The notes under the pieces were generated by a model that was not told where the DNA came from, did not search any database, and saw only the letters and a list, made by a program, of their open reading frames with translations. From the NCBI GenBank assembly GCA_002067045.1, contig MVPZ01000077.1, forward strand, positions 1 through 22,919: a DNA stretch of 22,919 nucleotides. The letters run 5' to 3'. Made by a program: the position numbers and the translations under genes. Origin of the DNA: Methanomassiliicoccales archaeon PtaB.Bin134. Lineage in GTDB: Archaea > Thermoplasmatota > Thermoplasmata > Methanomassiliicoccales > UBA472. Positions 8,901 to 17,147 of the stretch are shown in pieces. The first letter of the stretch is position 1; each line of letters opens with the position of its first letter.

Positions 8901-10984
8901 AGGAAGCGCTCACCCGTCAGAGGGAGCTGTTCTCCAAGGACCGATCGATAGAGAGGGCCTGGCTATCTTACAACGCCAGATTCAAGGCCATGAGCAACTG
9001 GGTCGGCAATGTGGCCTATCCGTACGGGGATAGCAGGGACGAAGTCCGCGGCGGAAGCAAAGTGTCGCTGGGCCGGGGGAAGGGCGATCCGCACGACAGG
9101 TGGCGGGAGAGGAGGGAGCGGAAGGGCGTGGATGCCAGCGGGCACCCGTTCCGCCATCAGGGCTCGGCGGACCTGAACACCTACAAGCTGTTCCTGGAGA
9201 TGGGGTGGCAGCTGAACCGGGAGGGGGGGAGGCTGGGGCTGATCGTTCCTTCCGGGATATACACTGACAACGGCACCAAGGCGCTGCGGGAGCTGTTCAT
9301 CGAGCACAACCAATGGGAATGGATATTCTGCTTCGAGAACCGCAAGAAGATATTCAACATCGATTCCAGGTTCAAGTTCGGCCCGGTCATCGTGCAGAAG
9401 GGCGGCAGGACGGAAAGGATAAGAACGGCGTTCATGCGGCACGACCTGGAGGATTGGGAGGAACCGGAACGCTTCGTCATCGATTATGGGCGGGAGCAGA
9501 TAGACAAGTTCTCGCCGAAGTCCAAATCTATACTAGAGATCCAGAGCCAAAGGGACCTGGAGATATTGACGAAGATCTATTCCAACTCGGTGCTGCTGGG
9601 AGACCAGGGGCCGGACGGCTGGGGAATCAAGTACGCTACAGAGTTCGACATGACCAACGACTCCCATCTGTTCCCCCCGCGGAGCTGGTGGGAGGAGAAG
9701 GGGTACAAGCCGGACCAGTATGGACGATGGCTACCGCCGGAGGGGGAGAAGCCCAAGCTGATCTACAAGGGTAAGGAGATCGGACCGCCGGGGGATATTG
9801 GGTTGCCGCTGTATCAAGGGATAATGATATGGCAGTACGATTCAAACTACCAAGCCTATGTATCTGGGGCAGGTAATAGGACAAAATGGGAAATACTGGG
9901 TAACGATGATAAAGATTTGATTTATCCGCAATTCATACTACCACAGTCTGTTGCTGTGAATAAAGGGATTGTTCCAACAAGAGTTGGAATATCCTTCAGA
10001 GATATTACGAATGCAACAAATGAGCGAACTATGGTAGCTTCCCTCAATCTTGGTATGCCTTGCGGAAATGTTTTAGGTGTTTTAACCATCCAGAAGAAGG
10101 AAAACTCACTAGGTGAATTAATACTACTATCAATATTAAATTCATTTTGTTATGATTTTGCCATCCGAAATCGTATTGGGGGAACCCACCTGAATTATTA
10201 TATTATTGAAGAAACCCCATTGGCGATAAAATCGATGCTGTCTGAGAAATTGGTACTACTTTGCGCCCAGTTGACATTAACTCAACAAAGATTTTCACCG
10301 TTATGGCTCACAATTAATCATAGTTATCCTAATCTCATTCAATCGCCTATATCGAAATTAAAGGCACTCACCGAATATGAGAGAGTAAGGGTTCAATGTT
10401 TGATAGACAGTTTATTGGCAGCTCATTATGGTTTGTCATTTGACGATTTTCAATGGATTCTCCGGATGGATACTAGTCAAACAAAAGGCTTCTGGAGGGT
10501 CGACTCGAATAAACCAATGGAGATTCGACGACAAATTATTTCTTTATACGCATATAAATGTTTACAAGTTACCGGAATTGACGAATTCTGTAAGTATGTT
10601 AGTACTTGGGTAATCCCAGACAAAATTAAATTTTTCATCAAGGAAAATGGAACTATCGACTTCGACGATCCCAACGGCACCGAGTACGAGGTCGCTTCCA
10701 AGCTCGGTCCCAGATACCTGCCATGGCAGCTCGAGGGCACTCCCGAGGAAAGCTGGAAGGAGTGCGAGATGCACGCCCGCAACATCCTCGGCGAGGAAGG
10801 GTTCAGGAAGTTCATGAAGGACCTCGAGGACGGGAAGTACGATGTTACCCCAGCCGAGGAATCGCCCTCTCACAAGGACGAGGTTCTGAAGGTCATGGAC
10901 AAGGCTCGCTCCACACATCAGGAGACCATTGATGTCAAGCGCAAGCAGAAAGGCCTCTTCGATTTCAGTGGTGATGGTAAATGA
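5993..10984 (+). CDS. Large N6-adenine DNA methyltransferase, Eco57I/DrmMI-like
   Basis: A 1663-residue protein with the gamma-class N6-adenine methylase motifs: DPAMGSGSF (motif I, from D634) for S-adenosylmethionine, YGVDINPLAVELAKLSLW (around D720), and catalytic NPPW (943-946). Downstream segments such as GSADLNTYKLF and FRDITNATNERT match type IIG/Eco57I-like enzymes and DISARM DrmMI. The first ~200 residues resemble the N-terminal nuclease-like domain of type IIG enzymes (KPLLLLKID, then VDLGIITNGEQFRLV), but the usual E-x-K position reads K122-I-D124, so nuclease activity is doubtful. A very acidic linker covers about residues 491-529. The likely role is to mark host DNA so that the associated helicases and nucleases spare it. 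The first base of the ATG is the last base of the helicase stop, and the last four bases overlap the next ATG. Residues about 1280-1556 are encoded by much more AT-rich DNA. Confidence 0.88.
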   Translation: MYDDKWWSELRQSGVLISPTVLQERLPSGPPEIDEYRYNRLRDAYTRYLSIRSKAGEDDRGNLNAWLNEVLEVFLGIPKEWWLRGNELPPSLHVKGIGKEMLRPSRALILGADISKPLLLLKIDERERIGSGKGRNEYSKLVELMRGAKVDLGIITNGEQFRLVLAGMEHDCWVEWEASRWFEDSLGRRQLDGFSALCGKGMFAGPGGAYPLREWVRESRGKQGELSAVLGEQTRKAVEDLLDALDRSIRAEPSLRSYFDDLGLSDERRLEAMYQGAIRMVMRLVVVFYAESRGLLDRDREAYFSSYGAEGLFRQLNASARLAGERSLEDHEHSWPRLLSLFRLIHEGCSDPDLQITRYGGELFERGDARSQDPILRAVALFEDDRVRISDATVFRVLRLLRIGKLRARSGRSVQTVSGPVDFSDLRTEYIGMMYEGLLDYRLREVTAEEEAVVFLNLGDQPALPLSLLRKLSDAQLRDLLKGLGKPPKGNDDEEEAEEGEEETGELTGEEIMEEADREEDMREAEDPVLIWARHAVTVLGKVKKGTGRNFNEFEYRRKLDEEANKLIADSKKEGQMYLVRSSGSRKGTGTFYTRPQLAVPTVKRTLEPLLYETREGEKIPRTPGEILALKVCDPAMGSGSFLVAALNEITEALYRSLWEHQKLKHGDGEATIVLPTGERSRGEFREELVKYHVDEEHFEEATKARLKRYVVERCIYGVDINPLAVELAKLSLWVETLDRELPFGFLDHKLKCGNSLVGCWLDRFQEYPLLAWLREGGDKGHSGINFKKDEWTKAIKDVLNERVRPELTALINGQMSLSDYAFEDGRQVESLKGKALRLAEEMHSKGLFGDGFQEREEFYREKVLNDEGLRSLRQAFDLWCSIWFWPADSLDECPTPSSFYRPSEALLARSSEIARELQFFHWELEFPDVFFGTGGFDSIIGNPPWEISKPISKEFFTLYDPIYRTYGKQEALTRQRELFSKDRSIERAWLSYNARFKAMSNWVGNVAYPYGDSRDEVRGGSKVSLGRGKGDPHDRWRERRERKGVDASGHPFRHQGSADLNTYKLFLEMGWQLNREGGRLGLIVPSGIYTDNGTKALRELFIEHNQWEWIFCFENRKKIFNIDSRFKFGPVIVQKGGRTERIRTAFMRHDLEDWEEPERFVIDYGREQIDKFSPKSKSILEIQSQRDLEILTKIYSNSVLLGDQGPDGWGIKYATEFDMTNDSHLFPPRSWWEEKGYKPDQYGRWLPPEGEKPKLIYKGKEIGPPGDIGLPLYQGIMIWQYDSNYQAYVSGAGNRTKWEILGNDDKDLIYPQFILPQSVAVNKGIVPTRVGISFRDITNATNERTMVASLNLGMPCGNVLGVLTIQKKENSLGELILLSILNSFCYDFAIRNRIGGTHLNYYIIEETPLAIKSMLSEKLVLLCAQLTLTQQRFSPLWLTINHSYPNLIQSPISKLKALTEYERVRVQCLIDSLLAAHYGLSFDDFQWILRMDTSQTKGFWRVDSNKPMEIRRQIISLYAYKCLQVTGIDEFCKYVSTWVIPDKIKFFIKENGTIDFDDPNGTEYEVASKLGPRYLPWQLEGTPEESWKECEMHARNILGEEGFRKFMKDLEDGKYDVTPAEESPSHKDEVLKVMDKARSTHQETIDVKRKQKGLFDFSGDGK
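9830..10660 (+). other. AT-rich block inside the methylase gene
   Basis: From about 9830 to 10660 the coding sequence turns AT-rich with no loss of frame. The line 10141-10200 counts 22 G+C of 60 (37%), against 40 of 60 (67%) at 9181-9240. The change back at about 10660 is equally sharp. It encodes the C-terminal module after the methylase core, where target recognition usually lies in type IIG enzymes. This suggests that the module was replaced by recombination from a different source. Boundaries are by eye. Confidence 0.7.
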
Positions 10985-13900
10985 GCATTAACCCAATAAT
11001 GTTCGCTCGAGAGGTCAACAAGCAGTTCCTCCGTTATCAGATGACCGCCTTCCCCTTGACGGATCCGGACATGAACGCCCAGGCCAGGAAGATGCTGGGT
11101 GACGAGTCATCCTCGCAACTAGTGAAAGGCCCATATATTTCCCTGTCCCGCACTTTCGCCGACGGTCCATCTCTCCGGGAGCTCGCCGATGCCGGGAGGC
11201 TGCACCCCGTCCTGGCGTCCAAGTCCCCATATCCAAGGCTGTTCGCGCATCAGGAAAAGGCCCTGGAGGCCCTGGAGAAGGAAAGGCATTGCCTCATCTC
11301 CACCGGCACCGGTTCCGGCAAGACCGAGGCCTTCCTCTATCCAATTGTCGATCACTGCCTCAAAGAGATGGACGCCGGTAGGACCAAGGGGATCAGGGCG
11401 ATCCTGGTGTACCCAATGAACGCCCTGGCCCAGGACCAGCTGGAACGACTCAGGAATCTTCTCGCCGGGACCGGGGTCACCTTCGGCATGTACGTGGGAA
11501 GCACGCCCAGGGACGCCTCCGAGCTCAGCAACATCACCAAGATGGAGAAGGGGGATGGCATGGACAAGGTCCCCGAATACGTCAAACGCTTCTCCGGACA
11601 CAAGGCCATGACCTACGTCCCCTGGGAGGAAAGGATCACCGAGCAGGAGATGAGGGAGGATCCTCCAATGCTCCTGCTGACCAACGTCAATCAGCTGGAA
11701 TATCTCCTCACCCGCGGACAGGACCTCTTCATGTTCGAGAACGCCCCTATACGCTTCCTGGTGTTCGATGAGGCGCACACCTACAGCGGCAGCAGGGGGG
11801 CGGAGGTGGCCGTGCTAATCCGCAGGCTCAGGGTTCTCTGCCAGCGCTCCGTGGACGATCTGCTGTGCGTTGGCACCAGCGCCACCATCGCCGATCCCAA
11901 TGGCGCCGACGAGGATGCCAGGAAATTCGCCTCCCGCTTCTTCGGTGTTCCTGAGGACAAGGTCAGCGTCGTGCGCGAGGTCTACAAGGGGCAGGAGTGG
12001 GGCAGCCCGAGATTCCTTCCGGACCAGTTCGGGGACGATTCGCAGTCCCTGTTCGACCTGGCCGCCGAGGCCCTGTCCGCAGAGGATGGCAGGGAACAGG
12101 TGTCCGCGATCATCAAACGCATCTCCAAGCACGTACTGGGAGATGATTGGCGCGCGCAGCTCTACGAGGTTCTGCGGGGCAACGATGCGGTGAAGGCCAT
12201 CTTCGAGGTCTTCAACAAGCCCAAACACCTGATGGACGGCACCAGGGAGGTCTGGCAGCGTTTGGGCCGCGGGGAGCCTGACGATAATTCCGCATTCGAG
12301 GTGCTCTGCTATCTTGCCCTGGGCGCAGCAGCTGAAAAGGACGGTACGCCTCTGCTGAAACCCCAAGTTCATTACTTCATCCGGGGCCTTGGAGGGGCGG
12401 TGGCGACGCTGGATGAAAGGGGCGGTCGCACCAACGCCACCCTGTTCTTCAACCGGCAGTCCGCCCTGGGCAAGGACGGCATGGTGCCCGGCGGGGTCCA
12501 TGAGGTCCTGACCTGCGTCAGATGCGGACAGCACTACTACGCGTCCACATACTCCAATGTCCTGGACGGCCAAGGCCTCAAGGGAGGTCTGGCCGAGGGC
12601 GACAACACTTTCTGGCCTGTATCCGACGGGGAGGGGGTCAGGCTGGTCTTCACCGATCGCTTCGTCAGCGAGGAACAGGATGTAGAGGATCCCGAGGAGC
12701 AGACGAAGCGTCTGGACAAGAAGCGTGTGCTCGGATACATCTGCCGCAGGTGCGGCGCCCTGCACGCAAATCCCGGGAATGTCTGCAGCAACCCGGCATG
12801 CCGCCATTCCGAAAGGCTTCTGGTGGTCCATGTGCTCAACGACCACGGTGCGGTGAGGGCATGTCCGGTATGCGGCCACCGCGGTCCGCGATATTCATTC
12901 CGATCCGATGCGCTGAAGCCCCTTAAGGCGGTCACGGTCGCCGACGTCCATATCCTGGCCCAGGAGATGATAAACGCCCGTTCGGTCACTGGCCGCAAGC
13001 TGCTGATATTCGCCGACAATCGTCAGGATGCCGCCTTCCAGGCGGCGTGGATGCAGGACCACGCCCGCCGCTACCGACTGCGCAGCATGATGAACGGGAT
13101 ACTGACCGCAGCGGGCCGACCCATGTCCATCGGCGATGTGCAGAGGGCGCTGATGGAACAGTTCCGTAAGGACCGGGACCTGGCCAGGGAACTGCTTCCC
13201 GAGGTGTTCCTGGACGCCGTGGAGGAGCAGTACAGCTCTCACGTCGAGCGGGAACTGGAAAAGGTGCTGCGCATCCATCTGCTGCGGGAACTGGCCACCA
13301 ACTATCCTCAGCGCGACTCTCTGGAGAGGTGGGGGAAGTTGGGAATCGAATACGGGCTTTCCGAGAAAGAGGATTGGATAGTGAACATATCCTCCAGGTA
13401 CGGACTCCACGCCAAGGAGGTGGTCGACGGCGTTTCCACGCTCCTCGACATGTACCGACGCTCCCGCGTCCTCTACGATCCGAAGGAGGACATATTCACC
13501 CATTACTGGATGAAAGGGGATCCCGAGGTGCTTCGCGGTTACCTGCCCTACTTCGAGATGCCCCCGGTGGGGCTCAAGCTCAGCAAGGCCCCCGAGGACA
13601 ATAAAACCCAGGTGAAGTCCCTGTTGACCACGCACAACGTCACCATGGCCGAGGCCTTCGTCGGCAAGTGGGGCATCGAGGAGAAGGAGGTGAGGAACAT
13701 CCTATCGGACATATGGAACGGTCTGGTCGCCAGGAACGTTCTCATTCCTGTGCAGCTCAGGGGGCACAGGGGCACCCCTCTCTCCGGGTCCAACGGCGTG
13801 TTCCAGATTGACAGCTCAAGGCTTGGCCTCAAGCCGATCAACCGACGGTTCAGATGCAACTCCTGCGGCAGGATTCACTCCCGGGCGACCCCAAACATGA

Positions 13901-16305
13901 GCTGCACGGTCAGCCAATGCCATGGGAGGCTGATCGAGGAGGAGCCGCCGGCGGACGACTACAACGTCAGCATGCTGGAACGCGACTTCCGCATGATCCG
14001 GGCCCGGGAGCACTCCGCCCAGGTACCCATGGAGGACCGCGCAAAGCTGGAGCGCTCCTTCAAATCGGAGGATGGGGTGAACTGTCTGGTGGCAACTCCA
14101 ACACTGGAGCTGGGGGTGGACATCGGGGCGCTGGACATGACCCTGATGCGCAACATGCCCCCTCTCCCCGCCAACTACTGGCAGAGGGCCGGAAGGGCCG
14201 GAAGAAGGCACCGCATGGCCGTGGTGTTCACCTACTGCCGCCGCAGCGTGCACGATGAGTACTTCTTCGAAGATCCGAACCGGATGCTGTCCGGGACCAT
14301 CTGCCCGCCCAGCTTCAACCTTCGAAATCCGGTGCTGGTGAGAAAGCATGCCCATGCCGCTGCCCTGACCGAGCTACATAGGCTGAGAGAGGCACTCTCG
14401 GACGCCGCAGCGAAGCTGGAGGTGGAGAACGCCATCAAGGACGCCTTCCCGTCCTTCATCGCCGATTATCTGTTCGACGAGCAAAACCGCTACCGGAAGG
14501 AAAGTCCAAGCTTCCCCTCGTTGGGCAGAGTGATGGGCGCGAACCTGCCCATCATCCGTAAGCAGATCTCCGAGGTCTTCCAGCAGACCTGGCCCGTGGA
14601 CTCCATGGACGAGGTGAGCGACGAGAGGATAAACGACATCCTGGCCGGCATGCACATCTCATTGGAGGCGCAGGTAAGATTGTTCCACGAAAGGCTGATG
14701 TGGGCCCTGCGCACACAATGGCGATTGCAGGATGCCAATCGGGACAAGGCCGTCCTCGATGACTTCGATAAGAAACTTCTGCGCACCTGTGACGATTACG
14801 TGAGGAGCCTGCTGAGGAGGGATCTGGATCATTACACCCTGAGTGTGCTGGGCAGGGAGGGCTTCCTTCCGGGCTATGCCGTGAACACCGGGTCTGTCAC
14901 CGGCTTCGCCCAGAAGGGGTTCTCCCGCTCATACGAACGCCAGGTGTTCGAGATCAACCGGCCGGGCACCATCGCCGTCAGGGAGTTCGTTCCTGGAAAT
15001 TTGCTATATGCCAACGGAGGGAAGTACCAGGTGGGGGCCATAAAGTTCCCCTTCTCGGACCAGGTCATCCAGCCCGACGGGTACGTCGTGGACCTGGAGA
15101 GCATGGCCACCTACGAGCTAAGCGATAAACCCGATTCTTATAACCAGAACCCGGCCACCGTGCTGGCTCTGCCCGTGAGCGACGTGCATCTCAACTTCAC
15201 GTCACATGTGAGCGATGAGGAGGCATATCGCTTCCGATTGCCCGTGACCATCGTCGGCCACATGAGGCGGGAGCACCGAGGGGTCGATACCTACCGTATG
15301 GGAGACAAGGAGGTGCAGTTCAGAAGAGGCCAGAAGCTGACCCTGATCAATATCGGACCCAGCGAGAAGGTCGCTCGGGGCGACGTGGGATACCCGATCT
15401 GCCAGGTGTGCGGGGGATGCCGGTCTCCGTTCGCGTCCCCTCTGGAACTTAACACGTTCAAGGAAACGCACAAGAGGACCTGCGGGAGGGAGCCGGGAAA
15501 GTTCGCCCTGAGCACCGATTCGGATGTCGACGGCTTGCTGTTCGTTGACCTACCGGACATGGAACAGGCGGTGAACCTGCTGGAAGGTTTGAGGTTGGCT
15601 GCCACCGCCACGCTGGACATGGAGGAGGACGACCTGCACATAGTGCACCTTCCCCGGGGAGACGGTCGCGTGGATTCCTTCCTGTACGATCCAATGCCCG
15701 GCGGCTCGGGGCTCCTGGAACAGATGCTGGAGAGGTGGCCTGAGCTTGTTGAAATGGGACGCAGGGCGCTCAAGGAATGCCCCGCCCAGTGCCAGAAGAG
15801 CTGCTACGACTGCCTGCGCTCATATTACAACACATTCCACCACGGGCTGCTGGACCGCAACATCGCGAAGAGGATAATGGGGGAATTCGGGAAAAGACCA
15901 AAATTCGCCAGCAGCGCTCCGCCACTACTTCCTGAGACCAAGGAAGAGGATAAGGGCACCAATCCTCCTGAAAAGATTCTAGCTAAGATATTGAGAGATA
16001 GGGGTTTCCCGCAATTCGCAACGCAAAAGCAGATACCGCTTAGCACCTCGACGATCAAGAGCACCACTCCTGATTTCTACTATGAGAATAGTTCCGCTAG
16101 CATCAGGATAGCCATCTACCTAGATGGGATGTCGAGGGGCCTGCATGGGGACCCCGTGGCTCAGCAGCGGGACAATTTCATAAGGAACCTTCTATGGTCC
16201 ATGGGGATCAGGGTGGTCGTGATACCCGTCTCGGTATTGAACAACCCCGTGGAGCTGGATTCCTTCCTTTCGATAGTTACCGATGCGCTCAAGGATGCGG
16301 TATGA
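10981..16305 (+). CDS. Giant DEAH helicase with DUF1998 and C-terminal nuclease-fold segment
   Basis: A 1774-residue superfamily 2 helicase, coupled to the methylase by an ATGA overlap. In order: motif I GTGSGKT (109-115), DEAH (263-266), SAT (300-302); cysteine pairs C512/C515, C588/C591/C602/C607 and C628/C631; a second zinc ribbon C959/C962/C975/C980; motif V ATPTLELGVDIG and motif VI QRAGRAGRR (1068-1076); and a DUF1998-type cysteine cluster C1600/C1604/C1608/C1611 (in CYDCLRSYYN), as in MrfA/YprA-like helicases, DISARM DrmB and Druantia DruE. The last ~110 residues read TPDFYYEN...IAIYLDG...LHG, with D1698, D1715 and H1722 placed as in the Vsr/DUF559-like PD-(D/E)XK fold. The protein therefore appears to combine functions split between DrmA and DrmB, with an added nuclease-like end. 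It probably unwinds or processes invading DNA; that role is inferred from family and operon context. Confidence 0.87.
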   Translation: MSINPIMFAREVNKQFLRYQMTAFPLTDPDMNAQARKMLGDESSSQLVKGPYISLSRTFADGPSLRELADAGRLHPVLASKSPYPRLFAHQEKALEALEKERHCLISTGTGSGKTEAFLYPIVDHCLKEMDAGRTKGIRAILVYPMNALAQDQLERLRNLLAGTGVTFGMYVGSTPRDASELSNITKMEKGDGMDKVPEYVKRFSGHKAMTYVPWEERITEQEMREDPPMLLLTNVNQLEYLLTRGQDLFMFENAPIRFLVFDEAHTYSGSRGAEVAVLIRRLRVLCQRSVDDLLCVGTSATIADPNGADEDARKFASRFFGVPEDKVSVVREVYKGQEWGSPRFLPDQFGDDSQSLFDLAAEALSAEDGREQVSAIIKRISKHVLGDDWRAQLYEVLRGNDAVKAIFEVFNKPKHLMDGTREVWQRLGRGEPDDNSAFEVLCYLALGAAAEKDGTPLLKPQVHYFIRGLGGAVATLDERGGRTNATLFFNRQSALGKDGMVPGGVHEVLTCVRCGQHYYASTYSNVLDGQGLKGGLAEGDNTFWPVSDGEGVRLVFTDRFVSEEQDVEDPEEQTKRLDKKRVLGYICRRCGALHANPGNVCSNPACRHSERLLVVHVLNDHGAVRACPVCGHRGPRYSFRSDALKPLKAVTVADVHILAQEMINARSVTGRKLLIFADNRQDAAFQAAWMQDHARRYRLRSMMNGILTAAGRPMSIGDVQRALMEQFRKDRDLARELLPEVFLDAVEEQYSSHVERELEKVLRIHLLRELATNYPQRDSLERWGKLGIEYGLSEKEDWIVNISSRYGLHAKEVVDGVSTLLDMYRRSRVLYDPKEDIFTHYWMKGDPEVLRGYLPYFEMPPVGLKLSKAPEDNKTQVKSLLTTHNVTMAEAFVGKWGIEEKEVRNILSDIWNGLVARNVLIPVQLRGHRGTPLSGSNGVFQIDSSRLGLKPINRRFRCNSCGRIHSRATPNMSCTVSQCHGRLIEEEPPADDYNVSMLERDFRMIRAREHSAQVPMEDRAKLERSFKSEDGVNCLVATPTLELGVDIGALDMTLMRNMPPLPANYWQRAGRAGRRHRMAVVFTYCRRSVHDEYFFEDPNRMLSGTICPPSFNLRNPVLVRKHAHAAALTELHRLREALSDAAAKLEVENAIKDAFPSFIADYLFDEQNRYRKESPSFPSLGRVMGANLPIIRKQISEVFQQTWPVDSMDEVSDERINDILAGMHISLEAQVRLFHERLMWALRTQWRLQDANRDKAVLDDFDKKLLRTCDDYVRSLLRRDLDHYTLSVLGREGFLPGYAVNTGSVTGFAQKGFSRSYERQVFEINRPGTIAVREFVPGNLLYANGGKYQVGAIKFPFSDQVIQPDGYVVDLESMATYELSDKPDSYNQNPATVLALPVSDVHLNFTSHVSDEEAYRFRLPVTIVGHMRREHRGVDTYRMGDKEVQFRRGQKLTLINIGPSEKVARGDVGYPICQVCGGCRSPFASPLELNTFKETHKRTCGREPGKFALSTDSDVDGLLFVDLPDMEQAVNLLEGLRLAATATLDMEEDDLHIVHLPRGDGRVDSFLYDPMPGGSGLLEQMLERWPELVEMGRRALKECPAQCQKSCYDCLRSYYNTFHHGLLDRNIAKRIMGEFGKRPKFASSAPPLLPETKEEDKGTNPPEKILAKILRDRGFPQFATQKQIPLSTSTIKSTTPDFYYENSSASIRIAIYLDGMSRGLHGDPVAQQRDNFIRNLLWSMGIRVVVIPVSVLNNPVELDSFLSIVTDALKDAV

Positions 16306-16363
16306 ATATTGTATGAATTGAGATAAGCCTCGAATGAGCAATTATTCCGATGTCAAACAGGCG

Positions 16364-16371
16364 TTATATAC
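16364..16371 (+). promoter_or_regulatory. Candidate TATA box of the cysteine operon
   Basis: TTATATAC lies 33-40 bases before the ATG of the cysK remnant at 16404, within an AT-rich gap of about 100 bases after the defence operon. Transcription would begin about 10-15 bases before the ATG. The promoter may still drive cysE and cysS although the first gene is broken. Confidence 0.5.
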
Positions 16372-16403
16372 AATTCGGATCAATCTCTCATTATTAGTTA
16401 GAT

Positions 16404-17144
16404 ATGCTATCCTGCGACATCATCAGCACGATTGGCGACACCCCCCTTGTGCCGCTCAAGGTCCTTAACCCAGCCAACGCAGCCCAGGTGTACCATCTGA
16501 CATTGACCATGCCCGAGAACATGAGCGGGGAACGCGTGAGGCTGCTCAGGTCCCTGGGCGCGGAGATGCTTCTAACTCCAGCCAAAGTGGGCATGGCCGG
16601 GGCCATCGTGAGGGCGAAGGAGCTATGCTCCGATAGCAACTACCGCATGACCAACCAGTTCAACAACCCCGCCAACGTGGAGGCGCACTACCTCACCACC
16701 GGCCCTGAGATTTTTAAGGACCTTCCGGACATCGACGCCTTCGTGGCGGGGATCGGCACCGGCGGCACCATCACCGGAGTGGGACGCTATCTCAAGTAGA
16801 GGAAGAAGGACGTGCTCATCGTCGGAGTTGAGCCGGCCGGCTCCCCCGTGCTGTCCGGGGGAAAACCGGGGCATCACATAATAGAGGGCATCGGGGCCGG
16901 CTTCGTCCCGGCGATCCTGGACCGCTCAGTCGTGGACCGCATCATCCCCGTGGGCGACGAGGACGCCATTCAGACCGCCCGCGACCTCGCTCGCAAGGAG
17001 GGCATCATGGCCGGCATATCCTCGGGCGCGGCCCTTTGGGCCGGGCTCAGGCTGGCCGAGGATCTCGGCCCGGGCAAGAAAGTGGTGGTCCTGCTCCCAG
17101 ACTCCTCGGAAAGGTATATGAGCACAGCTTTATTTCAAGAGTAA
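16404..17144 (+). pseudogene. cysK: cysK (O-acetylserine sulfhydrylase), broken by a deletion and an in-frame TAG
   Basis: The N-terminus (ISTIGDTPLVPL) and the rest ([67 protein letters not shown]) are plainly cysteine synthase, the PLP enzyme that makes cysteine from O-acetylserine and sulfide. Two lesions are visible. First, around 16494 the sequence jumps from the VY of the first strand straight to LTMPENMS, omitting about 60-65 residues that normally hold the PLP-binding lysine and the SGNTG loop. Second, TAG at 16797-16799 interrupts the frame; the codons that follow continue the family sequence with no shift ([12 protein letters not shown]). The total is about 246 codons, against the usual ~305. 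Without the PLP lysine it cannot be catalytic even if TAG is read through, for example as pyrrolysine. It stands three bases before cysE. Confidence 0.88.
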
Positions 17145-17147
17145 CCC

